In this document: in pieces, positions 13,110 through 25,625 of the stretch
Numbering within the stretch: position 1 is the first letter of the stretch
How the letters are laid out: the number at the start of each line of letters is the position of its first letter
NCBI GenBank assembly: GCA_007922225.1
Contig: ML679966.1
Span: 38,593,943 to 38,657,942 of the forward strand
Direction of reading: 5' to 3'
DNA length: 64,000 nucleotides
Source of the DNA: Emydura subglobosa
Taxonomy: Eukaryota; Chordata; Testudines; Chelidae
The notes under the pieces: model-generated
What the model was told of the DNA's origin: nothing
What the model saw: only the letters and a program-made list of their open reading frames with translations
Database searches by the model: none
Translations under genes and position numbers: made by a program

Positions 13110-14155
13110 AGAAGGATGGATTGATTTAAATCAAAGTTATTTAAATCTCCAACGTTAATCATGATTTAAATGCTTGATTTTAATATTGTTGTGCATTTTT
13201 ACTTTTTCAATCATTTCAGAAAGGTTGATTTTCATTGGCTAGTAACCATTAAAGCATGTTGATTTGCAACTAAATATAGGCTTTACATTAAACTTGGTGC
13301 TTCTTTTCAGTAACCAGAAAAACACCATCAATACACTTTTAAGGAATTGCATAGTTTTATGTACATTTATTCAGATTCTTTATTTTTGCATTTTTATTAT
13401 GTTAGAAAATGGTGAAGGGTGAATTACTTGTTCACTAGATGATTCATTTTTTACTCATGGTTTGTGTCAAGCTGCATTTAGATTGGATTGGACTTCAATT
13501 AAAAAAGCACAAAAACAGCATTTTAAAATTGTTTTTGTTAATTAAATAGAGCTATCTTTAATGTGGATACATAAGAAAAAAGTTTATTGAAACACATTTT
13601 TTAATTTAAACTAACTGATTTATTAAACAAAGGAAGGACATTTTCTATAGTTAGTGAATTCAGATGCTTGTTTCTGGTCACCATGTCCTTCAAGATTTTA
13701 AAACTAAAAGATCTCATCTTCTTACATCTCATTTTTATTCATAGATTGGACAAGGAAAACAAGTTTTTTCAACTCCCGATCCATTTCCGAACTTTGAATG
13801 AACTGGTCATTGAACTGCACTATTTGAATAAACCAAAATGAAAACATATTCTCTCTAAACTGGCAGAAAAGGCTACTACTGTCAAAAGCCCTTCAGCAAA
13901 TTCAGGTTCTAAGTGCTTAGCTAGTAACTTCCACCAGTTCAGTGGTTTTAACTTTCTTTAAAACTTCAGCAGCAAAGATGTACTGCTTGAATTTTTTTTA
14001 TATTTAATTTAAATCTTAATACACTATTGTAAATTTAGGCCTCAATATCAGTTGCCATAATTTCACATTTAATTTTAAATAGGATTATTTTAAAAAAAGA
14101 AAAATACATTAAATTTCAATGAAAAATCCAGTTTCAATTAAAAATCCCACTCCCG
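13110..14155. mobile_element. DNA-transposon-like repeat with TTTAAATC ends
   Basis: The left end is GGATTGATTTAAATCAAAG, followed by further ATTTAAAT blocks. The right end, reversed, is GGATTTTTAATTGAAACTGG, so the two ends are imperfect inverted repeats about 1.04 kb apart. I recognise GGATTGATTTAAATCA-type ends from reptile genomes as those of an abundant interspersed repeat, but I cannot name the family with certainty. Very AT-rich, no transposase-like ORF, so probably non-autonomous. Boundaries approximate. Confidence 0.45.
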
Positions 14156-16524
14156 CTGCCTCCTAACCAGCTTTCTCATCTCTGGTAAGAAGCATATAAT
14201 AGAAACAGCACCAATAATCCAACACAACAGTTTGTGACCATTACATAATGTGTCCTTTTTCAGTATAGATGGCAGGATTTTGTGGCCTGGCTACCAGTGA
14301 AACAAGATTGCAACATTTTGATCTTCTGGTTATAATATGCTGTCTAACCTATGGTATACCACAACCAACAAGACACAGTGGAATATTTCTTACACTTCAC
14401 TATGAGGCATTTCATGTACCATAATATGCTGCAGTCTGACAACATGTTTTGTATGAGTGCTTTCTATTTCTGAAGGAGTAATATTTTTATGTTATGTTGG
14501 TAACTTGCTTTAAAAATAATCTACAGATAAATTCAATCAAAATCTCTTATATCTGCCATAGATGGAAAAATATTTACATAAAGAAATGAGCGATTCATTT
14601 CTTCGTTTAGGGACAAAAGTGCTCTAGTGAGTATTGCTGTGTCCCTAAATGCTGCAGTTTTTCCATCTGGATCTCTGATTTTGTTGAAATATATGTAAAA
14701 TCACATGTAATGTTCTCCAAGAGGCTCATATGTGTGGTTTATTCCTCGAACGTGCAGAATGAATTACACTCAAGAAATTCTCTCCTGGTATGCTTTTTAG
14801 ATACTACATATAAATAATTTGTGTTTAGGAAAAAAAACCAGTAACTTTTGTTCAAATCTATTCTTTAGTTTGGGAAATCTTTAAGAGCAGAAGCATTATG
14901 TGTATCTGGCACAATACACCACTTCTTGTAAGAAGACAGTATCCCTGAGGAACAACAGTTCATCATGGAAGCTGCTGCTAGCCTTTCAAATGCATAAATT
15001 ATTCCTGTCTTCAGTGCTACACATATCTGAGGGCATAATCGAGTCTTAGTGCTGGAGGGAGATACTTTTGTTCTAAAAAATGAAGTCTGGAATGAAGCCA
15101 TTTTGCTTAATCTCAGTAAAATACTCTGCTGTAACATTTATAAAGGAAACACTATGCAGTTTCTCTGTTCCTCTCAGATTCTTAATCATTCTAAGAATTT
15201 CTTAAACACCTTAAGGCAGACAAATGTTCACATACAGAAACTATTTTCAGCTTCTAGCTAATGCTCATCAAAGCATATAGCATAGGGGTATTCGATTGTT
15301 CAAAAGGTTTTAATAGGGTATAGAATCATTAGGTTATCAGTTCTATTCCATCCTAGAACTGAAATCTGTCTAGAGGTGTAACTGAAATACACTAGTAGTT
15401 TCAATCCAACTCTGAGTGGACAAGTGCCGGGATTTCTCACACTTTGATGTGGCATGTGGCAATAGGAGGAAAACTGCAATGTCATTGTCCATGCTGTAAA
15501 TATCAATTAATAATAAACGGAGGACTAAATCAGAGTTGCCAAGCCAGTACCTTTCACAAGTAGTAAAAATAGCACAGAAAGGATTGTTTTTATTAGATTG
15601 TAATAGGTTTTCACAGGCTCTTGCTTATCCCTCATAAGTAAGGGAAAGTGGATAATCAATATCAATGATTAGAAAAGTAGGGTTTTTATGACTGAAGAAG
15701 AAAACAGATGAGTTAACTTTTTCAAGAAAGTTGCATTTAAATAAATTAGCAGCACCTGGTCTTTTATTTACTTTTTATGTTTATTTTACTTTTTATCCAC
15801 CCAACTCCTAATGTGAAGTGTGTTAGGATAAGGTTATCTCTGATAGATGAATGATTATAACTACTAAGTTTTATTTTTAAAGACAAGAGCAGTAGGCCTG
15901 AAAATGCACACTAAATCCAGGAATAATAATGGCACTCACCATGAAACTGACTTCTTTGCAATCCTGACTACCACTTCTTTTCCAAGAGGACAAGCCTTTA
16001 ACTGCTTACTCATGCCAGTTTTCCTTATTCCTTATTCACACAAATGATCTCTTTGCCAATTGGAACAAAACTATTTAAAAACCCATAAAAATAAAACTTG
16101 TAATTAAAATACTAAGATGCACACTTGCTTCAACGGAGCAACCGTATGATCTGATTGCTGTAATTCTTTTCCTATTCTCCATCTCTCTGTGTTTGTTATC
16201 CTACTCAATTCATTGTGTCACTTTTAACTTTAGACTTTAATCACCTCAAAAGCCAAGAGCACATCTTTCTATTTGTTCTGTAAAGTGCCTAGAACACTTA
16301 GGGCACTGTCAGTAAGCTAACAATAATCTATCAACGCTGCATAAATACATACTGAAGAAATGCAGGTTCATATATTGAGACACATTGCGAACAAATGTAG
16401 AAGTATCCCCTTTCATGCATTACACTCTACAGAAGTAACATGTAGGCTTTAGTAGCAACTCCCGAGTTAATGAGCTGATCCACAGTCCACTCAAATTAAC
16501 TGGAGTCTTTTCACTGATTTTAAT
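14156..16524. other. Intergenic, nothing recognised
   Basis: AT-rich DNA with only chance ORFs. No repeat family recognised on either strand. Confidence 0.45.
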
Positions 16525-16605
16525 CGGTTGTCTATCAGGACCTTAGGCCTCTTTTCAGCAAAGCACATAAGCAAGTGCTTAACTTGCAGCATGTTTTGAG
16601 AATAT
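16525..16605. repeat. Half of a palindromic MITE-like repeat
   Basis: CCTCTTTTCAGCAAAGCAC followed by ATAAGCAAGTGCTTAACTTG resembles one arm of the palindromic family seen at 48630, 51722 and 53650. The other arm is not evident. Confidence 0.4.
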
Positions 16606-16654
16606 CTGTACATAACGAAAATAAATAGTTTTGTTGTGGACATCTCAAATCCTT

Positions 16655-16825
16655 TTGCAAAGGAGCTAAGCATCATTATCCCTGTTTTACAGATAGGAAA
16701 ACTGAGGCAGATGGAAAGTGAAGTGATTTGCCTCAGATCACTCAGCAAACCAGCAGCTGAGCTAAGACTAAAACCTAGCTATCCTGAATCCAGGCCCAGT
16801 ACACTATCCACAAGGTCATTTTTTA
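16655..16825 (-). mobile_element. MIR SINE fragment
   Basis: Plus strand shows CATTATCCCTGTTTTACAG, ATAGGAAAACTGAGGCAGA, GTGATTTGCC, TCACTCAGCAAACCAGCAG and finally CCTGAATCCAGGC, the standard reversed order of a MIR from its core to its tRNA-related head. One of the better preserved MIRs here. Confidence 0.85.
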
Positions 16826-18859
16826 TCTGTTAAGAAGAACAACGAACATTATTCCTCTTATACATCAAAACCTTGGTGAAAGTCAGTTAGATTAACCAAT
16901 GGTAAACCAGGTTAACCAATGCTCAGCTCCACGAGGTGGTGGGGTTTCTTGTTTTGATTTTTGAGGCTCCCAGCCTACCTCCCCAACTTCAGCTATGGTC
17001 TGGAGATGAAGACAAACATATCTGAATATTTTTGTTATTTTTTACACAAAATTTCATTTCCATCAAAGTTTTCCAGTTAGCCTTATCCTTGACTCAGCTG
17101 CTGTGCCTGTTCACACCCTGGGTGAGTGAGGGAGGCAGGCTGGGTGACAAGGGGTATGATGGCTTGCAGGAATGTTGGGAGACAGCCAGAGCCAGCACAA
17201 GTCAAGAAGGTATGAGTGTTGAGCAGGACTTTGGGTATACATGGGGGGGCAGGGCGTATGGGGGAAGTGTCTTGTGTGAAGGTGGTCTACATCTGAGCAG
17301 GTGGCTGAGGAGGGACAGTGACTTTGTGCCTAGCACGAGTGCTTGAAGGGTCCTCCTGCCTGGCAGCCTCAGCTTCTTGGCACAATGATGTAGCAATAAT
17401 GTGAGGAGTCTTTCAAGCGCCGCTGCCTTGCTGCACAGAGACTCTGCCTCCTTAATACTTCTGCCTTTTATCCACGGTGCACAATGGAAGATAACTGAAG
17501 AGGGAAGTGCCAATACAATGGAGAAAGACATAACTTCATATTTCTTTTCTTTTTACTGTTAATATTGACGGAATATGCAGGCCAGTAAACTCAACTCAAA
17601 GTTAAAGCTTTGTTAACCTTTATTGTGTACATACAAATACCACTAACACATAATTTGTTATAAAAGTCATTATATATGAAACTTATACATCCTTTCCAAA
17701 TGAACAATCCTCATCTGAGTAAGTGTTTGCAGGATCAGTTCCTAATACTGGCACCTCTTAGGCAGCGACTGACAATGAAAACAAATTATGCTTAAATTGA
17801 TGATGACCGTGAAGTGTTGTCCACTAGGGCCCAGAATGAGTTTTCCCTTAATCCCTGAATCCTAGAATGCTACTGATTTGTACATAGAATATGTAGATTC
17901 ATTAATGCAATTTATTTCACATTTTTATATTCTATATATACTGAATTTTTAAAAAATTTAAAATTGAGCGCTGAAAATTTAAGTGCTTGGTGACTTCAAT
18001 ATAACATAATTTTTAAAGTTGTGTACAGTAAAATTTTAAAGTTACTTGAAACAATCATAATGTGATAAAGTAAAAGCTACTTTCCTCCCACTTTTTGTCA
18101 TCTTGTTTCTCCCTACCTCAGGAAGAAATATAATCTAAGGAGATTTTAAGTGTATTCAAAAGCCATAATATTTTTCAAAATCATCAGTACCAGAGGTAAT
18201 ACTTTCCAATATAATTAAAATCAGAAATGATCAAATACCCAAGATTAAACAGTGTTCATTTTGTTATGTACCTCTGCATATGCTTACAGTTCATTTGTCT
18301 TCTCCATATTTTAATATTATAGAAAACGCTTACATATATTATGTGAGTTGGCTGATAAGTTTCATCTTTACTTATAACCCTATGGTTAATAGCCAGCCAG
18401 GATATATTATTTCCAACCTGTTATATTTTATCTACTTTGAAACCTGATTTTAACTCTGCTACCCATGGAAAGGGAAGTAGAAGAATGTTAATAGTTTAAG
18501 CCACTCAATTCTCTTCTGCAATTAAAAAGTGTTTTGTTTTTCAATTCTCGAGAACTGACAGAGAGACTGTGGTGCTAGCACCTTCATTTGCACTGGCACC
18601 TTCTCATTTTCCAGCAAGTTTTAGATATTGTAGATATTTAGATATTGTGCTAAGAAGCTCTCAGCTGACTCCCTCAGCTAAGAGTCCAACTTTAAAATAC
18701 AATGTCAAAATATCCTATGAATATCCTGAAGGTCCAGACACCCAGGATCCTTACCCAGGTCTTAAAATATTGGTTTAACCATAGCACTGACAGGTTGCAG
18801 CAGTGGAGCACATCAGAAGCTCTCTTTGATTGCCCCCCCAGGAGCGCACAGACTCAAAC
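16826..18859. other. Intergenic, nothing recognised
   Basis: Mixed composition; GC is slightly higher at 17090-17470, where overlapping ORFs occur on both strands without any recognisable protein. AT-rich from 17540 to 18560. GATATTTAGATATTGT-type local duplication at about 18620-18650. Confidence 0.45.
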
Positions 18860-19215
18860 TCATAGACTCTAAGGTCAGAAGGGACGAATATGATCATTTA
18901 GTCTGACCTCCTGAACAACACAGGCCACAGAACCTCACCCATCCACTTCTGTAATAGATCCCTGACCTATGACTGAGTTACTAAAGTCCTCAGATCATGG
19001 TTTAAAGACTTTAAGGTACAGAGAATCCACCAGCCAGTGAGCTGTGCCCCATGCTACAGAGGAAGGTGAAAACCCCCCAGAGCCTTTGCCCATCTGCCCT
19101 GGGGGAAAATTCCTTCCCAACCCCAAATATGGTGATTAGTTAAACTCTGAGCATGTGGGCAAGACTCACCAGCCAGACACCCAAGAAAGAATTCTCTGTA
19201 ATAACTCAGAACCCA
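18860..19215 (-). mobile_element. CR1 LINE 3' UTR fragment
   Basis: Begins TCATAGACTCTAAGGTCAGA and continues TCTGACCTCCTGAACAACAC and GGGGGAAAATTCCTTCCCA, which are reversed-strand hallmarks of a turtle-type CR1 3' untranslated region. The element therefore points leftwards, with its tail (AGTCTATGA on the minus strand) at 18860. No reverse transcriptase remains, so it is a severely 5'-truncated copy, as is typical for CR1. Confidence 0.85.
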
Positions 19216-19989
19216 CCCTCTCTGCCGTCAGCCACACCCCAATCCCTCTTTTCATGCCAAGGGCTAGGGTTTGTATCCCTCCTTTGGCTCTCTCCCCAGA
19301 GGAAGAGGCCTCTCTGAACACAAGTAACTTTCTTCCCCTGCAGTGAGGGTTGACTGAGGTCCGATCTTTCTCCTTTTGCTTGGTTTAAGCATGTGAGGAG
19401 GTGGCATGTTTTTAGGAAAGAACATCCCCTCTTTGGTCCCCCCTGATAACTAAGCCTGGTGTTGCTGAGTGGAGCGCTTCTCTCCTCCCCACTGCTGTTA
19501 AGCAGCAGAGGAAGTGGCGGAGCAGTGTGGCCACTTCAGTCATCTCTCCCCCATCCTCTCTAACCCAGCCTGAAAGAAGGGGAGGATGAAAGGGAACCAC
19601 TATTGTCCACCCTAGCTGAAAGTTACAGGTGGAGGGAATAATCTTGAATATGTTCATGTTGGGTCCATATCTTCCCCCACTGAAACCAGCCAGTTTCAGA
19701 TCTGTGCACATACTGCATTGCATATGTTCATTGAACACTGTTGTGAGAATAGCAGCCTCTATCTATTTTTTATTATCCTTTGAAGGGGACTGGATGGGGT
19801 GGCAGAGGTGCACATATAAGGAAGCACAGGTCTCTATGAATGAATATGTAGGTATAGTGTTATTTTTGTTGGTGAGCAGCGGAATTTTTCTTCTATCTGG
19901 GTGTGAGCTCAGGTAATTTTGAAATATTAAGATGTAACGACATTCACTCACTGCTAGGGGAATCAGCTCTCATCAGGTGTATATCCCCA
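19216..19989. other. Intergenic, nothing clear
   Basis: Between a CR1 tail and an LTR-like repeat. C-rich on the plus strand at 19200-19340. An unclassified repeat may extend in from the right. ORFs here (for example 19412-19738 on the minus strand) resemble no protein I know. Confidence 0.4.
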
Positions 19990-20627
19990 TTCTCTCCCAT
20001 TTGCTCCCTCAGCAGCCCTTCTCACTCTCCAGAATTCAGGGAGCTCTCTCTTCACAACTCAGCCCTCTGGCATGATCACCAGATATCGTTTTCCCCTTCC
20101 AGCGTAGCCAAGTCGTACCAAGCAATTTGCTCTTGTGTTGTCTGAAGCAGTCTTCTGTAATTCCCAATCTGTGGTACTTTCCCAGTGGCTGGTGAGGGAA
20201 TCCAGGCCCTCTTGCTACTCCAGGTTCCAACGCAGGGACCCAATCATCAACCCTCAAGGTTTGCACAGTCACAGCCCTTGCGGCTCCTTCCCTGGGTTTC
20301 TGCCTTCTCTGCCTTTCACAGGCTGTCTTCCTCACAACTCCTCTGATAAGCTTCTTCTTTCAAGAACAGGATCTTAGGGCTTTTGCTTCTCTCCCACCTT
20401 TTTATAACCAGAGCAGATGTTAATTTTTTTGCTTATAACCTCTTTCTGTTCCAAACTTCCTAGCTTTAGACAAGCTTACCCTGCTCCTGCCCAGCTGTGC
20501 TTCAACTTCAATTAGTTCTTGTCAATCAAGCCTGAGTCTCACTCAGATGTGGCCTGTAAGGTTAATGGGCCCCTTCTGAGCCACCTTAACCTCTTTAGGT
20601 CTGGTGTGGCATGAACACCTGGCCACA
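19990..20627 (-). mobile_element. Unclassified TATA-containing LTR-like repeat
   Basis: On the minus strand it starts TGTGGCCAGGTGTTCATG at 20627 and carries TATAAAAAGG at 20406-20397, followed by a long GA-rich transcribed-looking part. A block reading CCTGGAGTAGCAAGAGGG then CCTGGATTCCC resembles a block in the repeat at 58146-58725, suggesting related promoters. No AATAAA was found at a sensible distance, so a complete LTR is not shown; it may be a truncated LTR or the 5' region of another retroelement. The left limit is a guess. Confidence 0.4.
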
Positions 20628-22058
20628 GAAGGTCTTACCATGACACAAAAAATATGAAGAAAAAAAGAAGGACATTTTCAAATCTTCTATTTTTATAGAG
20701 TCTGAGTATTAAAGGAGCTTTTTAAAGGAGATACAGTATTACTGCAGAAGAGAACAGTAATGGCTGACTTCATATAGCATAATTGCAGTGTAGTATAGAC
20801 TGTCACAAAAAGTACCTTACTATGCTGTTGTTGAAGTGGACTGTGTGTTTGTTTCCCAGGATGGTCATTGATAATAATGCTCTCCCTGGATAACTTCTTT
20901 GCAATAGGAGCCCCTGTTTGCATGGCTAGAGGCTTGAGCTTTATCCCTGCATTTGGTAAAGGGATTTGAAACCTCACCCTAATGCATGGTATTCTCAGAA
21001 AAGTAGTTTAGGAGTCAAGTGGTCATTTTGCTCCTGCTGTGTCTATTTGTAAATTTTTACATTTAAAAATGTGACATTAAAAATTATACTGATATCTGCA
21101 TCACAGGTAAGTAAAAGCTAGTTTAATGGACAGGAAGCTTTTAATTCTTTTAGATGAGAGGCTATAGGAAAGCTTATTTTATAAAATGGACTAAGCTAAA
21201 AAAGCATGTATCACGCTCATTGTCACTTAACAGAGGATAGTAGGATGTATAGGATAGTAGCATGGATAGTAGGAACAAGGCACCTGGTGAAAGCCTAGTT
21301 CCAGCTGTCAGTTCCAAACTACAAGCATTTATTTTCATTTCTAATGCAATCAATGAGGAATAGTTTAAATTGGCCTATGGAAGTTTGATTTGTATTTTTG
21401 CTATTTTTTTCCTGTACATCTTTTTGAAAATAAAGAAGCTTCTATAAAATCTTTTCTGGTTATTCAGTAAAATTTTCCGAATTCTCACAGACACTTTTCC
21501 TGCTTTACAGAATAGGCACTTGCTGGAAATATTCCAAAGATCTGTGGCACTGATACATGCTTTGTGATGAAAGTGCAGCAAGTGACCCAAGTCTGGAGCA
21601 CAGTCCTTGAAAGAATTAATTTAGCCCTTTTCATCTCCACATGTATCCCAGATATCACACACACCCTAGTCATACTCTCTCAACTTGACCAAAAATGGTT
21701 TCCAACAGCTATCCAGGTAGCAAAGAAAACTTCTTAATGACCTGGAAATTTAAGGAAATGCCAAATAGTGACTATGGGATCAAATTCCTCCAAGAAAAAA
21801 ATAATCTTTGAAAAGATTGGAAGTAATCCGATAGGGCTACCATAAGGAGATTTGAGAGGGGTTCCCATCTGTATACCCATATTCAAAACTTATTTCAAAA
21901 TTAAAGCATAAAACATGTCACTCAATTTAAAATTCTACCAACATGATCAATGGTCCAGAGGCAGAGCGATGACGACTCCTTTGATTTTTTCCTTTCCTTT
22001 TGGTTCTCTTTTCTTTTCACTTAGATCCTAATAAGTATTTTCTAAATGGGGACAAATT
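20628..22058. other. Intergenic, nothing recognised
   Basis: No recognised repeat. A small minisatellite-like cluster, with GGATAGTAG units, lies at about 21233-21271. ORFs at 20693-20977 and 21375-21673 have no recognisable product. Confidence 0.45.
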
Positions 22059-22361
22059 CAATGTTGCCAACCCTTGCAATTCTATCACAAGTCTCCTGAT
22101 ATTCAGCGTTTTTCTTTGAGCCCTGGCTCGTGGAATGTAGTTTGTACCTGAGAATCCCTACTTCCAATTTTAAAAAAAAGTTTCTAATCCTGAAGGCCTC
22201 AAAGAAAAATTTGAAAATCTGACCCCCTATACAGTCCAAACACCACAAGTCAAACAAAGAGACCCCCCCATTTATTTTTTTCAACCTCACAATTTTTAAC
22301 CAATATCTTGATTTTGGGGGTTTCACTCATGCTTTTTGACTGGTTGAGATTAGCAACACTG
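22059..22361 (+). mobile_element. hAT-like MITE, copy 1
   Basis: Left end CAATGTTGCCAACCC and right end (reversed) CAGTGTTGCTAATC form terminal inverted repeats with the CAGTG-type start known from hAT transposons. The body (TCTCCTGATATTCAGCGTTT, TTTGAAAATCTGAC, GATTTTGGGGGTTTCACTC) aligns in order with a second copy at 28500-28785. No coding capacity. An 8-bp target duplication is not clear. Confidence 0.6.
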
Positions 22362-23061
22362 CAGTGTAAATTATCTCGTCACTAATATACATTTCACTGA
22401 AAATACGTAGACACCATGATGAAACAATAGCTAGAAATTAAACATCATCTACACAGACTCCCACACTTTGACTCAAATTCTAAGCTGTGGCTAAGGTGTG
22501 CACAGTGCATTTTGGAAGGAGAATGTTACAAAGGTGGTTTTAAGCCACCCTTGATCTTCTTGATCCTGAGCCATCTATCCACCAGGCCAGTCCTCCAGTG
22601 TAAATTAGGGTAGACTGACTGAGGGAGTGCTATAATCACAGTAGTTACAAGCCACCCCAAAAGATACTTCTGGGGTACTAGGAAGTCCTGGCCATGCCCC
22701 TTTTTTTCATCAGCCATGTCCCCTCTGCTTACAGTCAGGAGGGGATATTAGATTAAGGCAGTCCACAATTCTATACACATAACAACATGCGTCTTCTGTG
22801 CCCCTCCCCCCATACTTGGAGTAGTCATGGCAGGGATTCCCTTCCAGGAGAAGCAGCAGGGGCTCCCCTCTTATAGTCCCCTTTCTCCCCATGTCCCAGA
22901 GAGGCAGGAATTGCAGAAGAGGATCTGCTAGTCCTTCCCCTACCAGCTGAGAAATACCTGATTGAGTGGATAGTCTGGACAGCATTCTTCTTTCACACAG
23001 AGACCTCTAATGTAGCCATGTTGATGCCTTTCCCCAGACCAGTGGCTCTTGGAGAAGAAGG
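22362..23061. other. Intergenic, nothing recognised
   Basis: No recognised repeat. Moderately GC-rich from 22790 to 22930, with ORFs on the minus strand that I judge to be chance. Confidence 0.4.
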
Positions 23062-23212
23062 ATGTTTCAGTGATTAAGATACTAGTCTAGTACTTGGGAA
23101 ACCCAGGGTTAACTTCCTGTTCTCCCACAGATATCCTATCTGACCGTCAGCAAGTATTTAAGTCAGTGCTTCAATTCCCTCCCTGTAAAATGGAGGCAAT
23201 AATTCCCTATCT
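23062..23212 (+). mobile_element. tRNA-derived MIR-like SINE fragment
   Basis: AGTGATTAAGATACTAGTCT then CTTGGGAAACCCAGGGTTAA resembles a tRNA-like head with A and B box relics. CCCTCCCTGTAAAATGGAGG then CAATAATTCCCTA is the MIR-type core. It ends abruptly where CR1 sequence begins at 23213, suggesting the two abut through insertion or rearrangement. Confidence 0.65.
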
Positions 23213-23585
23213 CCGGCGGTGCCTGATGACTGGAAAAAAGCAAATATAGTGCCCATCTTCAAGAAAGGGAGAAAAGAGAATCCAGGGAACTACAGACCGG
23301 TCAGCCTCACCTCAATCCCTGGAAAAATCATGGAGCAGGTCCTCAAGGAATCCATTTTAAGGCACTTGGAAGAGAGGAAGGTGATCAGGAAGAGTCAATA
23401 TGGATTCACCAAGGGAAAGTCATGCCTGACCAACCTGATTGCTTTCTGTGAAGAGGTGACTGGCTCTGTGGATGTGGGTGAACATGATATACCTTGACTT
23501 TAGCAAAGCTTTTGATACGGTCCCTCACAATATTCTTATCAGCAAGTTAAAGTATGGGTTAGATGAATGGACTATAAAATGACTC
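23213..23585 (+). pseudogene. CR1 LINE reverse transcriptase fragment
   Basis: The frame at 23219-23497 reads [32 protein letters not shown] and [18 protein letters not shown], the N-terminal fingers part of a CR1 ORF2 reverse transcriptase. A small deletion after GSVDVG shifts the frame, and the next conserved block ([19 protein letters not shown]) follows in another frame to about 23585. Both ends are truncated: no endonuclease upstream and, unusually for a target-primed LINE, no 3' UTR or tail. It is an internal fragment and is not functional. Confidence 0.9.
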
Positions 23586-25494
23586 TAAGAGCTAAGGCCT
23601 ACAATGCCTATAACTTAATCCAGCCCTGGTTATAAAAGCCCCTTCACTGGGGTGATCTTACAATAGCTTTAGGAATGCTTTGGCCACTGTATGCAAAAAT
23701 ATTGATTCTCATGTAGAAATGACTGTATTTCTTTGTTCTTTATGTATTGTTTACCCCTCTTTAGCCTGAACCGATATTCAGGGTATTACAGGTTGCTTCC
23801 ATTAGGAGGAGAAATTGATCATAGAGTCAGGTGTTCCTTTGATGCGATGCTGTTTACCTACAAAGAATGTTCATAAAGTCCTGTTTCTCTGAGCACAGGG
23901 GAGTCAAACTGGAAGCAGTTTCCCTGATCATAGTGCCAGCTTGCCTTTCCAGCAAAAAAAGGTGTCTCTATTAGCTTTCTTTTCCTTCAGGCTGCTATCC
24001 AAGAGCTTCTCTCACTCACTCACTCACACACACCCACCCTCTTAGTTTTTTTATGGCCTTGCATGTGGCCTGTGTTTTGGGTAGTGGCTCCTATTCTTTC
24101 AGCTATCCTACTGAAAAAGAAGCTTAACTGTTTACATTTATCCTGAATGACGGGCATGTATCATTCCTGCCAGCTTCTATGAGGTTTTCCCCAGACTCCC
24201 TCAGAGCAATATTTATATACATAAAACTCTATCTATTCACAAAAAGCAGATGTAGTTGTACCCGTAAAATAGAGTGTATTTGTAAAAATACAAATATAGA
24301 AATACAATTTTAAATGTAATCTGTAGTTTTTTATAGCTTTTACAAAAACATTGTCAAAGTTAATAAGCTTTTGTAACCTTAAAATATTTTAGAAATGATC
24401 TCTTATATGCAATTCCATAACACTTTTATTTTCAATATGGCACACTGTTTTTTATATTATATATTGAATAAGAAAAATAATTCAATTTTTCACTTATTTT
24501 TAAGATGAGGCTAAAGATGTGCAAGATAATAGACATACAAGCTATTTTCAGCCAATCACCAGAATTGATTTGTTAAAAAATATATAATGTGCCAGTTCCT
24601 CTGCTGGTATAAATTAGCTTAGCTCAACTCAAATCAATAATCTATGGCAATTTACAACTGAGGCTCTTTCCCCTAAGATTCTGAAACTAATAAAATATAC
24701 CAGCTAACTAATTTAACAAAACTCATACCAGAAAAAAAACTGAATTATCTGAATTTTTAAAGTTATTTTCTTAATTTTACCTTGTATATTAAATGGTGAA
24801 AGTAAAAAGATTCAGAAAATCTTGTATATGTTTCTGAATTTCTTTTTTCACTCAAGTTGTTAGCCATATTTCTTTGAATCTATTCTGAAGTCAAAGGTAG
24901 CCAAATTAAAATATGGATGCTACAAAATATTAAGAGCTGTATTTCTAGCACACTGTGCAGGGACCCTGTGAACAAGAACACAAGTGTCATATAGCACTGA
25001 AAATTATGTCCATTTATGCAGCTGGCCAAAGATATTACTGTTGTCAATGCACGAACGTGAATAAAATTTTAAAAAATAGATATATGGGACATATTAAATC
25101 AGTATTATTTATTTAATTAAAGTACACAGACAGCCTGGCACCAGCACTTTGTACTGGACTGATGAAAACTTATCGTACATTCAAAAAGCCAAAGAGAATC
25201 TATGTAGACCCTGGGCCAATTCTTGCAGGCTCTGTTCACGGCTTGATCCTTGAGTTCTTACTCAGGCAAAACTCCCAGAACAGATCTTCAGCCCTGAGGC
25301 AATTGGGCAGAATAAAGTGATTAGTTTCTATAGGAGATTAAAAAAAAAGTCTACTAAACCAGGCATAGAATCATGTTCAGCAGTAAACAGAGCAAAACTG
25401 ATGTGGGCCTCATAGGAAGGCAGTCATCACAAATGAAACATTACATCAGCAGTCAGATAGACAGTGAAAAATTATGAAGAAATGGAAGCTGGAA
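23586..25494. other. Intergenic, nothing recognised
   Basis: AT-rich, particularly 24230-25100. A short CTCACTCACTCAC/CACACA microsatellite lies at 24010-24042. No exon or repeat family recognised. Confidence 0.45.
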
Positions 25495-25504
25495 CTGAAG
25501 AGCG

Positions 25505-25625
25505 AGACAGCTTTTGATAACCTGGAAAACTTTCCAGGGAGACAGCTGGAAAACCTAGAAAACTTTTCAGGGAGACAGCTTTTGATAACCTGGAAAACAA
25601 AATCTAACAACATCTAAACAAAATC
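25505..25625. repeat. Local direct duplications
   Basis: GACAGCTTTTGATAACCTGG occurs at 25506 and again at 25573, with an intervening partial copy (GGGAGACAGCTGGAAAACC). It is followed by repeated AAAATCTAAC/ACATCTAAAC units. A small, imperfect minisatellite-like cluster. Confidence 0.75.

Noticed and set aside
23062..23212. Functional tRNA gene
   Set aside because: Only A/B box relics of a SINE head; no cloverleaf can be drawn and a MIR-type core follows.
24010..24042. CRISPR-like short repeats
   Set aside because: Simple CTCA/CACA microsatellite without spacers; the genome is vertebrate.
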